Shown here: piece after piece, positions 44,636 through 53,004 of the stretch
Layout of the letters: the number at the start of each line of letters is the position of its first letter
How positions within the stretch are numbered: the stretch's first letter is position 1
DNA from: an uncultured Gemmata sp.
Lineage (GTDB): Bacteria; Planctomycetota; Planctomycetia; Gemmatales; Gemmataceae
Direction: 5' to 3'
DNA: 64,000 nucleotides
Assembly: GCA_937924775.1 (NCBI GenBank)
Contig: CALDUT010000020.1
Coordinates: forward strand, 62,001-126,000
Program-made: the position numbers and the translations under genes
Notes under the pieces: generated by a model
What the model saw: only the letters and a program-made list of their open reading frames with translations
What the model was told of the DNA's origin: nothing
Database searches by the model: none

Positions 44636-46222
44636 TTAGGGTTTGGACATCCCCACAAAGCTGCCATCGTTTTCACGCGACAGCGACCACAAGAACGCCC
44701 CAAGATCGGGGCTATCAAAGTAGAAGCCGATGGAATGGATTTTCACACGCGGCCGGCCATGATCGGCGCGGTTCCAACTGCGAGCGAGTTTGTCGCGAAC
44801 GTACTTGCCGAGAATCACACCTCGCTCATGTTCCGACAGATTCTCCTGAGCCGGGGTGAGGCCTTCGCCACTGGTGGGCAAGCCATCGGAGAAGAGGTAA
44901 ATCGTATCCAACCCAGTGGCCCGCAAGGAAAATGCCTTCTCAAACGCGGCAAACATATTCGTATCGTCTTTGGGTTTGACTTGCAACAGGGCCTTGCGGA
45001 CCGCCTCCACGCACGGCTCCCCAGTGAAAGTCCGCCACTGGCCACTCCCGAAAAGCCAATGCGCCGAACTGGAGAACACAATCACCTGGTACTCTTCCAG
45101 TGTCGGGATGCTGCGCATCACCTTACAAACGGTTTCGACCACCAGTGGCCATTTGCTCGAGTCGAGCGTGGTCAGATCACGCTTGCCCATACTGCCGGAC
45201 ATATCGACGATGAAGACGGCTTTTTTGCCGGTCATCGCAATTCCGGCGAAGCGGGCCTCGGTTTCCTTTTGGAACTTGTTGAATTGATCGGCAAGTTTGG
45301 CTTTGTCGCCTTGCAGGTCGATGATGGTGGTGTTGGCCTCGTCGATCTTCTTGGTTAGTTGCTGGATTTGCAACTTGGCCGCGGCGAGTTCGTCCCCGGT
45401 CTGAGTGGCTTGGGCTTTGGCGGTCGCCAGTTGCTCGGTGGCGATTTTCAGAGCCGCTTTGGCACGGGCCAGTTCTTCCATGGCCCCCTTGGCCGCGGTA
45501 TGGGCCGCAGCGATGTTTGCATCGAGTTCTTTTTGGGTGGCGAGGCGTTTCGCTTCTGCTTCGGCGAGTTCCTTCTTGAGGGCCGCGAGGCGGTTTTCGA
45601 GAGAAAGCCGTTCGTCGTCTTTTTGACGGAGCAGCTTTTGCAACCGGTCCATTTCCAGGGTGGAAGCGGCTTCCTTCTTCGCCAGGGCGTCAATATCCGC
45701 GAGCTTTGTTTTGAGCTGTTCATTGAGCGTGGTGAGGTCGCGGCGGGTGTCGGCGAGTTCTTGGGCTGTGATGTCGGCACGCTTCTCGGCAACGGCCAGC
45801 GCGGTCTGCTGTGCCGCCAAGCGGGTCTGGGCCGCCTTGGCGTCGTCGCGGGCTTGCGCCAGTTGCCTGGCGAGGTCATTGTTTTCGGCCCGGGTGGTGG
45901 CGAGCCGTTCCCCCAGCATCTGCACTTCCGCCAGCAATTTCCGGCGAAGTCCGTCCAACTCGGTGACTGTTCCCACGAGGCGGGCCCGCTCGTGTTCGAC
46001 TGTGGCGAGCCGGGTTTGTGTGTCGCTGAGTAAGCCGATGGCGTCGGTCAATTGTTGATCCGTGATGGCGAGTTGCTGGCCGAGGGCGTTTTTCGCCTCG
46101 ACCGCGTCGCTGGCCATGCGGCTGTTGATGAGAAACAGCAGCGAAACGCACCCCAGTGCACAACAGAACACATCGAGCATCCACATGCTCACGAGGGTCG
46201 GCGGTTTGTGATGCACTTTCAT
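44636..46222 (-). CDS. membrane-anchored coiled-coil vWA-domain protein
   Basis: A 528-residue protein. A single N-terminal membrane segment (SMWMLDVFCCALGCVSLLFL) is followed by about 290 residues of alanine/leucine/lysine/glutamate-rich coiled coil (for example ELADTRRDLTTLNEQLKTKL). Residues from about 335 are a vWA domain with an intact MIDAS: DMSGSMG, the threonine in DDTNMFAAF and aspartate in LFSDGLPTSGEG. The topology resembles MotB or TolR with a vWA in place of the peptidoglycan-binding domain. It is encoded 28 bases after an Hsp70-like gene and downstream of an ExbB/TolQ channel gene, suggesting a shared complex. Confidence 0.7.
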   Translation of the reverse strand: MKVHHKPPTLVSMWMLDVFCCALGCVSLLFLINSRMASDAVEAKNALGQQLAITDQQLTDAIGLLSDTQTRLATVEHERARLVGTVTELDGLRRKLLAEVQMLGERLATTRAENNDLARQLAQARDDAKAAQTRLAAQQTALAVAEKRADITAQELADTRRDLTTLNEQLKTKLADIDALAKKEAASTLEMDRLQKLLRQKDDERLSLENRLAALKKELAEAEAKRLATQKELDANIAAAHTAAKGAMEELARAKAALKIATEQLATAKAQATQTGDELAAAKLQIQQLTKKIDEANTTIIDLQGDKAKLADQFNKFQKETEARFAGIAMTGKKAVFIVDMSGSMGKRDLTTLDSSKWPLVVETVCKVMRSIPTLEEYQVIVFSSSAHWLFGSGQWRTFTGEPCVEAVRKALLQVKPKDDTNMFAAFEKAFSLRATGLDTIYLFSDGLPTSGEGLTPAQENLSEHERGVILGKYVRDKLARSWNRADHGRPRVKIHSIGFYFDSPDLGAFLWSLSRENDGSFVGMSKP

Positions 46223-46250
46223 GGCCAAGACCGTAGCGGTGTATGCCTCG

Positions 46251-47471
46251 TTATTTGGCACCGGGTTGGGCACGATGCGTCAGCGCGCTGGGGAGTTCGA
46301 GGGGAATAACACTATCCAAATGCGTGCGCGGTAAATCGCCCGCCAGCCAACGGGGTACCAATGCCGCGGTGGCTGCGGCCACCGCGGAGGGCGAAAGGAC
46401 TTCAATTGCCGTGGCTTCCGAGGTATTGGTATGAATAGCGCTGACCAGGCCGGGCAGGCGGCCCGCGGCATCCGTCAGCCACACCACGGTGGGCGGTACA
46501 ACCAGCCCGATACCGTTGATGAAATCGCGGATCGACTCCCCCGCGAACCGGCTGAGAGAGTGGCAGTGGGCGGCGAATTCCTCCGGTTGTTGGATCACAT
46601 CCTGGAACCAGTGGGCCGTGCGTACGGTGAGGCTGATCCGCTGCCCGGCGCGGGCTCGGTCGAGGGCGTCATCCAACTGATCGTAGAGGGCTTGTTCGGC
46701 TTCGGCGGAATCGCGTGGATCGCGGCGACATAAACGCACGCAGCGATCCGCAACCGCATCGAGCAGGCGATCTTTCCAGATTTTGAGGCCCAGGCGGGGC
46801 CAGGCGGCAGAAGCGGCCAACTTGACTCGATCCGGGTTCACTTGAACCAATACGGCACTCAGAGCGCATTCATCGGCATCGACGACGACCACAGTCGCCG
46901 CAGGCCGCGGTTCTAGACGCAACGGCACCACCCAATCCGCGGAAGGCGGCGGCACGCTGTGGGCGGAGCCTGTGAGAAGTTGGGCCGCATGGTCGGCCAC
47001 CACGACCAACGTCCCGACCGCTGTTCCTTTCAGTGGGAGCTTGGCCCGGTGGGCCGTCGCGGCGACCCGGCTGACCTGCGCCGGCGACAGATACGCCGGC
47101 AGAGCCAGGCCAATCGATTCTGTTTCGGCTATAACGGGTTTGCGAATCGTCTCGAAAATCAGCCCCAGTGCCGTTTCGGCCGTGAGGGTGTGACGGCCCA
47201 TCCGCCATTCGCGGGATTGATTCAGCGACGCCAGGAAGTTGGAACAGACCAGATGCGGCCAACGGCGGCAGATCGCCACCGCCGCCTGGCCCACCACCGG
47301 CACACGCCGCTCCCCCGAAATGAACAGTTGTAGTTCCGTGGCCGGTTCGTCGAGTACCAGCGGACGAAACTCACTGCTCAGGGCTTCAGCCCGCACGCGG
47401 CTGGCTGTCAAGTCCAAGCCGACCGCCCGCACCCGATCATGCACCGATGCCGATTTCCGCGACCACAGCAT
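46251..47471 (-). CDS. degenerate Hsp70/actin-fold protein
   Basis: A 406-residue protein that resembles the Hsp70 ATPase fold with worn motifs. AVGLDLTASRVRAEAL occupies the phosphate-1 position, VVVDADECALSAVLVQV the phosphate-2 position (usually DxGGGT), and VVWLTDAAGRLPGLVSAI the adenosine motif (usually GGxxR). The glycine-rich parts are lost, so ATP hydrolysis is doubtful. GGAAG lies six bases before the ATG at 47471. It sits between the ExbB/TolQ gene and the vWA gene, so it could be an assembly or structural part of their complex. Identification by motif order only. Confidence 0.45.
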   Translation of the reverse strand: MLWSRKSASVHDRVRAVGLDLTASRVRAEALSSEFRPLVLDEPATELQLFISGERRVPVVGQAAVAICRRWPHLVCSNFLASLNQSREWRMGRHTLTAETALGLIFETIRKPVIAETESIGLALPAYLSPAQVSRVAATAHRAKLPLKGTAVGTLVVVADHAAQLLTGSAHSVPPPSADWVVPLRLEPRPAATVVVVDADECALSAVLVQVNPDRVKLAASAAWPRLGLKIWKDRLLDAVADRCVRLCRRDPRDSAEAEQALYDQLDDALDRARAGQRISLTVRTAHWFQDVIQQPEEFAAHCHSLSRFAGESIRDFINGIGLVVPPTVVWLTDAAGRLPGLVSAIHTNTSEATAIEVLSPSAVAAATAALVPRWLAGDLPRTHLDSVIPLELPSALTHRAQPGAK

Positions 47472-47649
47472 AAATCGCTTCCACGTTATTGCCACTTTTG
47501 CGATCCGAATACTCCCCCTGTTTTCCAGTCCTTCGGTCGAGGGACGGTATCCTTCAGCGGCCGAAAGTTCCGCTCCTACAAAACGCTGTCAGCGAACCCT
47601 GGGCGAACCAGAAAATTCCCACTCCCGTTTTCCTGGCAGCTACGTAGCA

Positions 47650-48444
47650 TTAGATGCCCCCTTCTTTGGCCGGGTCGTACAGCCGCAGGAGCAAATGTTC
47701 CTGGCAATACTGCTGGGCATCGGTGATCAGCGTTTCCTCAGCCCGTTGCACCATATGCAGAAAATACATCACGATCAGGCTAAGGACCAAGGCCACCAAC
47801 GTACAATCGAAGGCGATATTGAGTTGATCCTTGGCTTGATCAGTGAACTTCAGAATGTCGCTTTCGCGAACACCGAACGCCCCACCCAGCCCGCGGACTG
47901 TACCCACAAAACCAATGGCTGGAATCGCCCAGGCCAGGTAGTTCACCGTCGCCATGGTGGCAATCAAGCGTGACAACTCGACATCCGCCTGATTGCGAAC
48001 CACTTCGGCCACGTCCGGGGCCGATTTGCTGATGGCGAACTTGCCCAAACCGAGCCGAACCATGTTCGCCAAAATCAATGGTTGCCCGTGGGTGAGCTGC
48101 TCGATTTTACGGGTGAGCGGGCGGGCGTCTTCGGGAAGAATGCGGGCCCCCTCTTCGGTGGGTAGTAAATCCATGCCGAAGGCGCGGCGTTGCCGCAGCA
48201 CTTCGCGGTAACGGCTTTGGAGGATCAAGCCGGCCCAGACCGCGCACAGATAACACAGCACCTGTTCCGGACCGATGAACAGCCGCAGCAGGCGTTCCTC
48301 CGTCCACCTGCGGGCCCAATCCTCGCGCATGGCCACACCGCCGAGCAGTTGCCACACCGGAGTGATCACCCCGCCCACAATCACCAGGGCCACAAGCAGC
48401 AACAGCCACTCCCGAGCCGGCCGGTGGGATGCGGAGATCGCCAT
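47650..48444 (-). CDS. MotA/TolQ/ExbB-family proton channel protein
   Basis: A 264-residue inner-membrane protein. Membrane segments at about 13-35, 57-75, 165-190 and 208-228. YLAWAIPAIGFVGTVRGLGGAF followed by DILKFTDQAKDQLNIAFDCT and LVALVLSLIVMYFLH is the family core. TolQ, ExbB and MotA form proton channels that power envelope work or flagellar rotation. No flagellar gene or TolR/ExbD gene is adjacent; the vWA protein downstream could be its membrane partner. It starts the three-gene unit, with a 178-base gap to the next gene. Confidence 0.85.
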   Translation of the reverse strand: MAISASHRPAREWLLLLVALVIVGGVITPVWQLLGGVAMREDWARRWTEERLLRLFIGPEQVLCYLCAVWAGLILQSRYREVLRQRRAFGMDLLPTEEGARILPEDARPLTRKIEQLTHGQPLILANMVRLGLGKFAISKSAPDVAEVVRNQADVELSRLIATMATVNYLAWAIPAIGFVGTVRGLGGAFGVRESDILKFTDQAKDQLNIAFDCTLVALVLSLIVMYFLHMVQRAEETLITDAQQYCQEHLLLRLYDPAKEGGI

Positions 48445-48623
48445 TGTGAATCATCCTCACACAACCAACTTTCCGGACTACCCAAATCATTGTATTCTCA
48501 TCTGGCCGCGGACGAACCGCAAGCTCCGTTGCCACACTGCCGGAATGCCTATTCTAACGCCTGACAAGCTCTGCCGGTGTGGTAAGCTAGGTACTTTCTC
48601 CCAACCTTGTCGAGACCGTTACC

Positions 48624-49883
48624 ATGCGTTACGCTATTCTCCTGGGGGCCCTCTGTGTTCCTATTCCCACATTCGCTGCCGACTTCCCAAAATTCACAAC
48701 ACAAGAAATTGATACCGGGCTGAGTATTGGATACGCGGTCATCGTCGAAGATATTGACGGCGACCAGAAGCCCGACATTATTGTGGTCGATCAGCACAAA
48801 GTCGTCTGGTACAAAAACCCCGGCCCGCCCGGCGCAGCATGGAAGAAATACACCCTTCTCGACGGCAAAACCCGCCCCGATAACGTCTGTATCACCGCCC
48901 TCGACATCACCGGTGACGGGAAACCGGAATTGGTTCTCGGCGCGGCGTGGAAACCGGCCGACACCACCACCAACGGTCAACTCGTGTGGCTCCAACGCGG
49001 ACCGGATGTCACCCAGGAATGGTCGATGCACGAACTGCCGTGCGACGAACCCAGCATTCACCGCATCCGGGCTATCGATATTGACGGCAACGGGAAACCG
49101 GAAATCGTCCACGTCCCCCTTCAGGGCCGCGGTGCCAGCGCCAAAGGCAATTTCACCGATGGCAAACCGGTTCGCATCATAGCCATGAAAGTTCCCGCCA
49201 AAGAACCGGAGAAAAAAGAGAACTGGAAACCTATCGTTCTTTCCGAACAGTTACATGTCTGCCACAATTTCTACCCCGGTCCCGACGGCGGATGGGCCCG
49301 CAAAGGCCGTTCGATTCTGGTCGCCAGCTACGAAGGCGTGAGCCTTGTTTACCCGGACGGCCCCGACGACGCCTGGACCACCCGTACCCTGCACGAAGGC
49401 CACCAAGCCAACCCCCAAGGCCCGCGTGGGGCCAGCGAAATCAAACATAGCCACGATGGCCGCGGCCTGATCGCGACGATCGAACCGTGGCACGGGCATC
49501 AGGTCGTGGTCTACACCCCCGGGAAACCCCATCCGGAGAAGCCCTTCCCCCTCGAGCGCCACGTCATCGACGAACAACTGCGCTGGGGCCATGCCGTTTG
49601 GTTCGCCGATCTCGATGACGATGGACGCGATGAACTCATCATCGGTGTTCGCGACGATCCTAACCCCAAAGCCGGCGACAAACACACCCAACGCCGCGGC
49701 GTGCGGATTTACCGCTCGATCGACGCCCGTGGCACCACGTGGGACCGCGCTTTGGTCGACGAAGGCGGCGTGGCGGTAGAAGATTTGACGGTGGCCGATC
49801 TCGACGGCGATGGCCGGCCCGACATCATCGCCGTCGGCCGCCAAACGAAAAACGTCCGAATTTACTGGAATCAAGGAAAATAG
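48624..49883 (+). CDS. secreted FG-GAP/VCBS repeat protein
   Basis: A 419-residue exported protein (signal MRYAILLGALCVPIPTFA). Calcium-binding-like repeats appear as VEDIDGDQKPDIIVVDQHKV, ALDITGDGKPELVLGAAW, AIDIDGNGKPEIVHVPLQ, FADLDDDGRDELIIGVRD and TVADLDGDGRPDIIAVGR, the FG-GAP/VCBS pattern of a beta-propeller. Planctomycetes have many such proteins; this probably is a surface or periplasmic binding domain protein. Function and ligand are unknown. It is divergent from the ExbB/TolQ gene. Confidence 0.8.
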   Translation: MRYAILLGALCVPIPTFAADFPKFTTQEIDTGLSIGYAVIVEDIDGDQKPDIIVVDQHKVVWYKNPGPPGAAWKKYTLLDGKTRPDNVCITALDITGDGKPELVLGAAWKPADTTTNGQLVWLQRGPDVTQEWSMHELPCDEPSIHRIRAIDIDGNGKPEIVHVPLQGRGASAKGNFTDGKPVRIIAMKVPAKEPEKKENWKPIVLSEQLHVCHNFYPGPDGGWARKGRSILVASYEGVSLVYPDGPDDAWTTRTLHEGHQANPQGPRGASEIKHSHDGRGLIATIEPWHGHQVVVYTPGKPHPEKPFPLERHVIDEQLRWGHAVWFADLDDDGRDELIIGVRDDPNPKAGDKHTQRRGVRIYRSIDARGTTWDRALVDEGGVAVEDLTVADLDGDGRPDIIAVGRQTKNVRIYWNQGK

Positions 49884-49987
49884 CGAAACGCTTCCAGCCG
49901 TTGGTCCTGTGGGCACGTCCGACCAACGCCAATGACCCGGCCCGCGTGTACAACAACCGGTGTACCGCGAGCACGAAAGGACACGCG

Positions 49988-51124
49988 ATGAAATCCCGAC
50001 TCTTCACGCCCGGACCCACGCCGGTTCCTGAAGAAACACTCCTCGAACTAGCCAAACCGGTCACCTACCACCGCTCGGCGGAAGCCAAGGCGATTCTCGC
50101 CGAGCTGACCGAAGGCCTGAAGTACGTCTTCCAAACGGCACAACCCGTCTACACGCTCACGGCGTCAGGTACCGGCGGGATGGAAGCCGTGGTCAGCAGC
50201 ACCCTGGCCGCGGGGGAAAAGGCGATTCTCTGCACCGCGGGCCGCTGGGGCGAACGCTGGCGCGGCATTCTGAAGGCCTTCGGGGCCAACATCGTGGCTA
50301 TCGAGGTCCCCTACGGTCAAGCCGTGACCCCCGCGATGCTGGAAGACGCCCTCGCCGCACATCCGGATACCAAAGTCGTCTTCACTACCCTGTCGGAAAC
50401 CAGTACCGGGGTGGGGCACGACATCGAAGCCTTCGGCCGCATTGTCGCCCCCACCGCAGCGCTGTTGGCCGTCGATGCCATCAGCGGCTTGGGGGCGATG
50501 GAATGCCGCATGGATGCATGGCAGCTCGATCTGGTGGTCAGCGGGTCGCAAAAAGCTCTGATGCTGCCACCGGGATTGGCCTATGTAGCGGTGAGCGAAA
50601 AAGCCTGGCGCAAGATCGAGGCCACCCCGGTGCGGAATTTCTACTTCGACTTGCGCCGATACCGGAAGTCGCTGGCGGAAAACGATACCCCGTTCACTCC
50701 GGCCAATACCCTCATCAAGGCGCAGCGGGCCAGCCTCCAACGCATCCGGGCCGAAGGCATCGAAAACCTCTGGGCCCGGCACAACCGCCTCGCCGCCGCG
50801 TGCCGCGCCGGCGTCGCGGCCATGGGGCTGAAAATCTTCGCCGAACGACCCAATAATGCCCTCACGGTTATTCAAGTGCCGGCCGGTCTCGACGGCACCG
50901 CGACCCTCAAGCGGCTCGAAAAGCAGTATGGCTACAAACTGGCCGACGGGCAAGATACGCTCAAAGGCCACATCTGGCGGCTGTCGCACATGGGCTATGT
51001 CGATAGTTTCGACATTCTCGGGGCCCTGGCCGCCTTGGAATTGGTGCTGCTCGAAAGCGGTTTTGCCCTCGAACCGGGGGCCGGGGTCGCCGCGTTCCAG
51101 AAAGCGTTCGTCGCGGCCCGCTGA
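49988..51124 (+). CDS. class V aminotransferase (alanine-glyoxylate aminotransferase-like)
   Basis: A 378-residue PLP enzyme. MKSRLFTPGPTPVPEETLLE is the family N-terminus, TASGTGGMEAVVSSTL the phosphate-binding turn, and LVVSGSQKALMLPPGLAYV contains the PLP lysine. LLAVDAISGLGAMECRMDAW holds the PLP-pairing aspartate. The family includes serine-glyoxylate and alanine-glyoxylate aminotransferases and 2-aminoethylphosphonate transaminase-like proteins. AAAGGA is six bases upstream of the ATG at 49988. The exact substrate cannot be read from sequence. Confidence 0.88.
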   Translation: MKSRLFTPGPTPVPEETLLELAKPVTYHRSAEAKAILAELTEGLKYVFQTAQPVYTLTASGTGGMEAVVSSTLAAGEKAILCTAGRWGERWRGILKAFGANIVAIEVPYGQAVTPAMLEDALAAHPDTKVVFTTLSETSTGVGHDIEAFGRIVAPTAALLAVDAISGLGAMECRMDAWQLDLVVSGSQKALMLPPGLAYVAVSEKAWRKIEATPVRNFYFDLRRYRKSLAENDTPFTPANTLIKAQRASLQRIRAEGIENLWARHNRLAAACRAGVAAMGLKIFAERPNNALTVIQVPAGLDGTATLKRLEKQYGYKLADGQDTLKGHIWRLSHMGYVDSFDILGALAALELVLLESGFALEPGAGVAAFQKAFVAAR

Positions 51125-51599
51125 GTTCGTCCCCAGCCGCCCACGACCGGGAGAAATACCGACCGCCCCTGTAAAACTGCCAAGCGAAGCCGCTGTGGCT
51201 CCCCGGCGGCTTGCTCCCCGGCCTCCCCCCGCAACGCGTTACCCCGGTGGAACCGCCACGCAGACGCACCAGATGGATCTGAACCCAAGGGGTTAAGTCA
51301 GCGGAGCCCTCGGGACGATGAAACGATAGCCCGATGGCCGCCAAGGATTCTTGTAAACTTTTCAATCCCATCTCCTCCGTGTCCGTCTGTAGTTATTACA
51401 CCGCGGGCACGGCGCGCCGGTGTTCTCCGCATTTCGCGTGAAATCCCGAACTCTTGCTCACACCGCACTTTACGGCAGCGGATTTCCCGATCCGCACACC
51501 CTGTTCCGCTCCTGGCACACCACTTGCGGTTACACTTTTGACGCCCTTGATTCATTGCTGCCGGGCAGCAAGGCGTCTTCTACCACGGAGGTCAAGGGA
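51125..51599. other. 475-base intergenic region with sigma-54 promoter
   Basis: No credible gene on either strand. It contains the sigma-54-type promoter listed separately near its right end. Much of the left half is GC-rich and unstructured. No repeat, tRNA or riboswitch was recognised. Confidence 0.4.
51513..51527 (+). promoter_or_regulatory. near-consensus sigma-54 (RpoN) promoter
   Basis: TGGCAC (51513-51518), five bases, then TTGC (51524-51527): the -24 GG and -12 GC are separated by exactly ten bases, as required. Transcription would start near 51538-51540, about 60 bases before the ATG at 51600 of a peptidase-MA-like gene. The site is in non-coding DNA. A sigma-54 activator with no sensory domain is encoded at 24252-25391. 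Confidence 0.6.
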
Positions 51600-52634
51600 A
51601 TGACTCTTCGTCGGCATCTGGTCGCCGTCATTGCGGTGTTTGTGGCACCCGCATTGGCGCACGCCGCGACTTACACCACCGACAATTTCACCACGGAAGC
51701 CCCCACTGCCGAACTGGCCAAGAAATTCGGTGACATGGCCGAGTTCTATCGTAAGGAAAAAGCACTGGAGTGGTTGGGGCGGGAAATGCCACCGTGGCCC
51801 TCGCGTTGCCCACTGCGGGTGCAGATCACCAGCGGTTCTGCCGGCGGTGCCACCACCTTCACCTTCGGGCAAGACGGCGGACGTCCGGTCGTCACCAGTA
51901 TTCGCATGGAAATTCGCGGTGAAGTGAAGCAATTGCTCCACAGTGTTCTTCCGCACGAAGTGACCCACACGGTCCTAGCGCACCACTTTGGCCGTCCGGT
52001 GCCCCGCTGGGCTGACGAAGGCGGCAGTGTGCTGTCAGAAAATGATGAAGAGCGATTCAATCACGATGTTCGCTGCCGGGAGCTGCTCAACGCCGGACGG
52101 GGTTACCGCCTGCAGGCTCTCTTCCGCATGACGGAATACCCGCGCGACATGATTGTTCTGTACGCCGAAGGCTATTCGGTGTGTGCTTTTCTGGTGGACA
52201 AGGGCGGTGGCGGGCGGGAAGGCCGCGGCAAGTTGTTACAATTCCTCGCTTTGGGAATGCAAGGCAACACGGTGGAAAGCTGGAACCACGCGGTCAACAG
52301 AGTGTATGGCTACGAATCGGTCGATGCTTTGGAAAAAGCGTGGTTGGATTCTCTCAAAACGCCGCCATCGCGGGTGGTGGCCCGCGACACCACCTCGCCC
52401 GGGGGTGCCGCGGCCCTGATGACCAGCGGAACGAAAACGGAACTGCGTTCCTCGGCCGCACCTGGTGTGCCGCTTCTCGAACCTCCGGTCAAAGCCGTTC
52501 GTGCCGCCGCCCCTGATGAAGAATCCACGCGTTCGGCCGCCACCGCCCCCCCAAGCTTCAGCCCGGTGGTTCGTCCGCTGGCTCCGGATCGCCCACCGCC
52601 GGTTCTTCTTCCTCCCGAACTTCCCATACGCTGA
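51600..52634 (+). CDS. secreted peptidase-MA-like gluzincin metalloprotease
   Basis: A 344-residue exported protein (signal RRHLVAVIAVFVAPALAHA). The zinc motif HEVTH at 119-123 and the downstream glutamate E140 in PRWADEGGSVL fit a gluzincin of the peptidase-MA type. A helical, partly proline/alanine-rich C-terminus (about 255-344) follows. GGAGG lies eight bases before the ATG. It is controlled, on sequence evidence, by a sigma-54 promoter. The protein at 2351-3904 is a relative that has lost the first histidine. Substrate unknown. Confidence 0.75.
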   Translation: MTLRRHLVAVIAVFVAPALAHAATYTTDNFTTEAPTAELAKKFGDMAEFYRKEKALEWLGREMPPWPSRCPLRVQITSGSAGGATTFTFGQDGGRPVVTSIRMEIRGEVKQLLHSVLPHEVTHTVLAHHFGRPVPRWADEGGSVLSENDEERFNHDVRCRELLNAGRGYRLQALFRMTEYPRDMIVLYAEGYSVCAFLVDKGGGGREGRGKLLQFLALGMQGNTVESWNHAVNRVYGYESVDALEKAWLDSLKTPPSRVVARDTTSPGGAAALMTSGTKTELRSSAAPGVPLLEPPVKAVRAAAPDEESTRSAATAPPSFSPVVRPLAPDRPPPVLLPPELPIR

Positions 52635-53004
52635 AATTCATCAGAATTACGTCTTCGCCAACTCTACCGCCCGGGTTTGTGCCCCGGGCGTGGTGCGTGG
52701 TCAGCGCAAAACCCGCCAATTCTTACACTCGTCTGGTGCCTGCCTGAGCGCGATTGGTCTTACAACACGTCCTTTCGCTTGGGAGGATTCTTGGGGAATG
52801 GGACTTGCCGGGGATTGTGGCTCACAGTGGTTCGGGGGATTTTCTCGTCAACGGCGAGAAACTCGCCACGCAGAAGGCCAAGCTGGAGCCGGGGCCGCTG
52901 ATTCTGCGTGCAGAGACCGGACAGATCTGGTTCAAAAACATCTGGGCGAAGGACCACAAGTAGCGTCGTGCGTTGGCCCGGTCCGCCGCCGAGCTGGAAA
53001 GAAC
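52635..53004. other. intergenic region with a gene remnant only
   Basis: The 370 bases between two convergent gene ends contain the possible DUF1080 remnant at 52754-52963 and nothing else I can support. No terminator hairpin with a T-run was found. Confidence 0.3.
52754..52963 (+). pseudogene. possible remnant of a DUF1080 (3-keto-disaccharide hydrolase) gene
   Basis: A 69-codon open segment opening with TTG ends VNGEKLATQKAKLEPG, PLILRAETGQIWFKNIWAKD. The terminal RAETGQIWFKNI echoes the end of DUF1080 proteins, where the family reads roughly LQ.EG..VWFRNI. The same frame is closed by a TGA at 52745-52747, and no upstream part is in frame. It could be a decayed gene end or a small unrelated ORF. 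Confidence 0.3.

Noticed and set aside
44297-45358. 353-codon plus-strand frame over pgsA and the vWA gene
   Set aside because: Shadow of two well-supported minus-strand genes.
47650-48444. Flagellar stator MotA
   Set aside because: The size, four helices and lack of MotB or flagellar genes fit ExbB/TolQ better.
49735-49742. CCACGTGG inside the FG-GAP gene
   Set aside because: It is coding and the flanks do not extend to the 14-base parS palindrome.
51298-51555. 85-codon minus-strand frame in the gap before the metalloprotease
   Set aside because: No recognisable sequence, no ribosome-binding site and it overlaps the sigma-54 promoter region.
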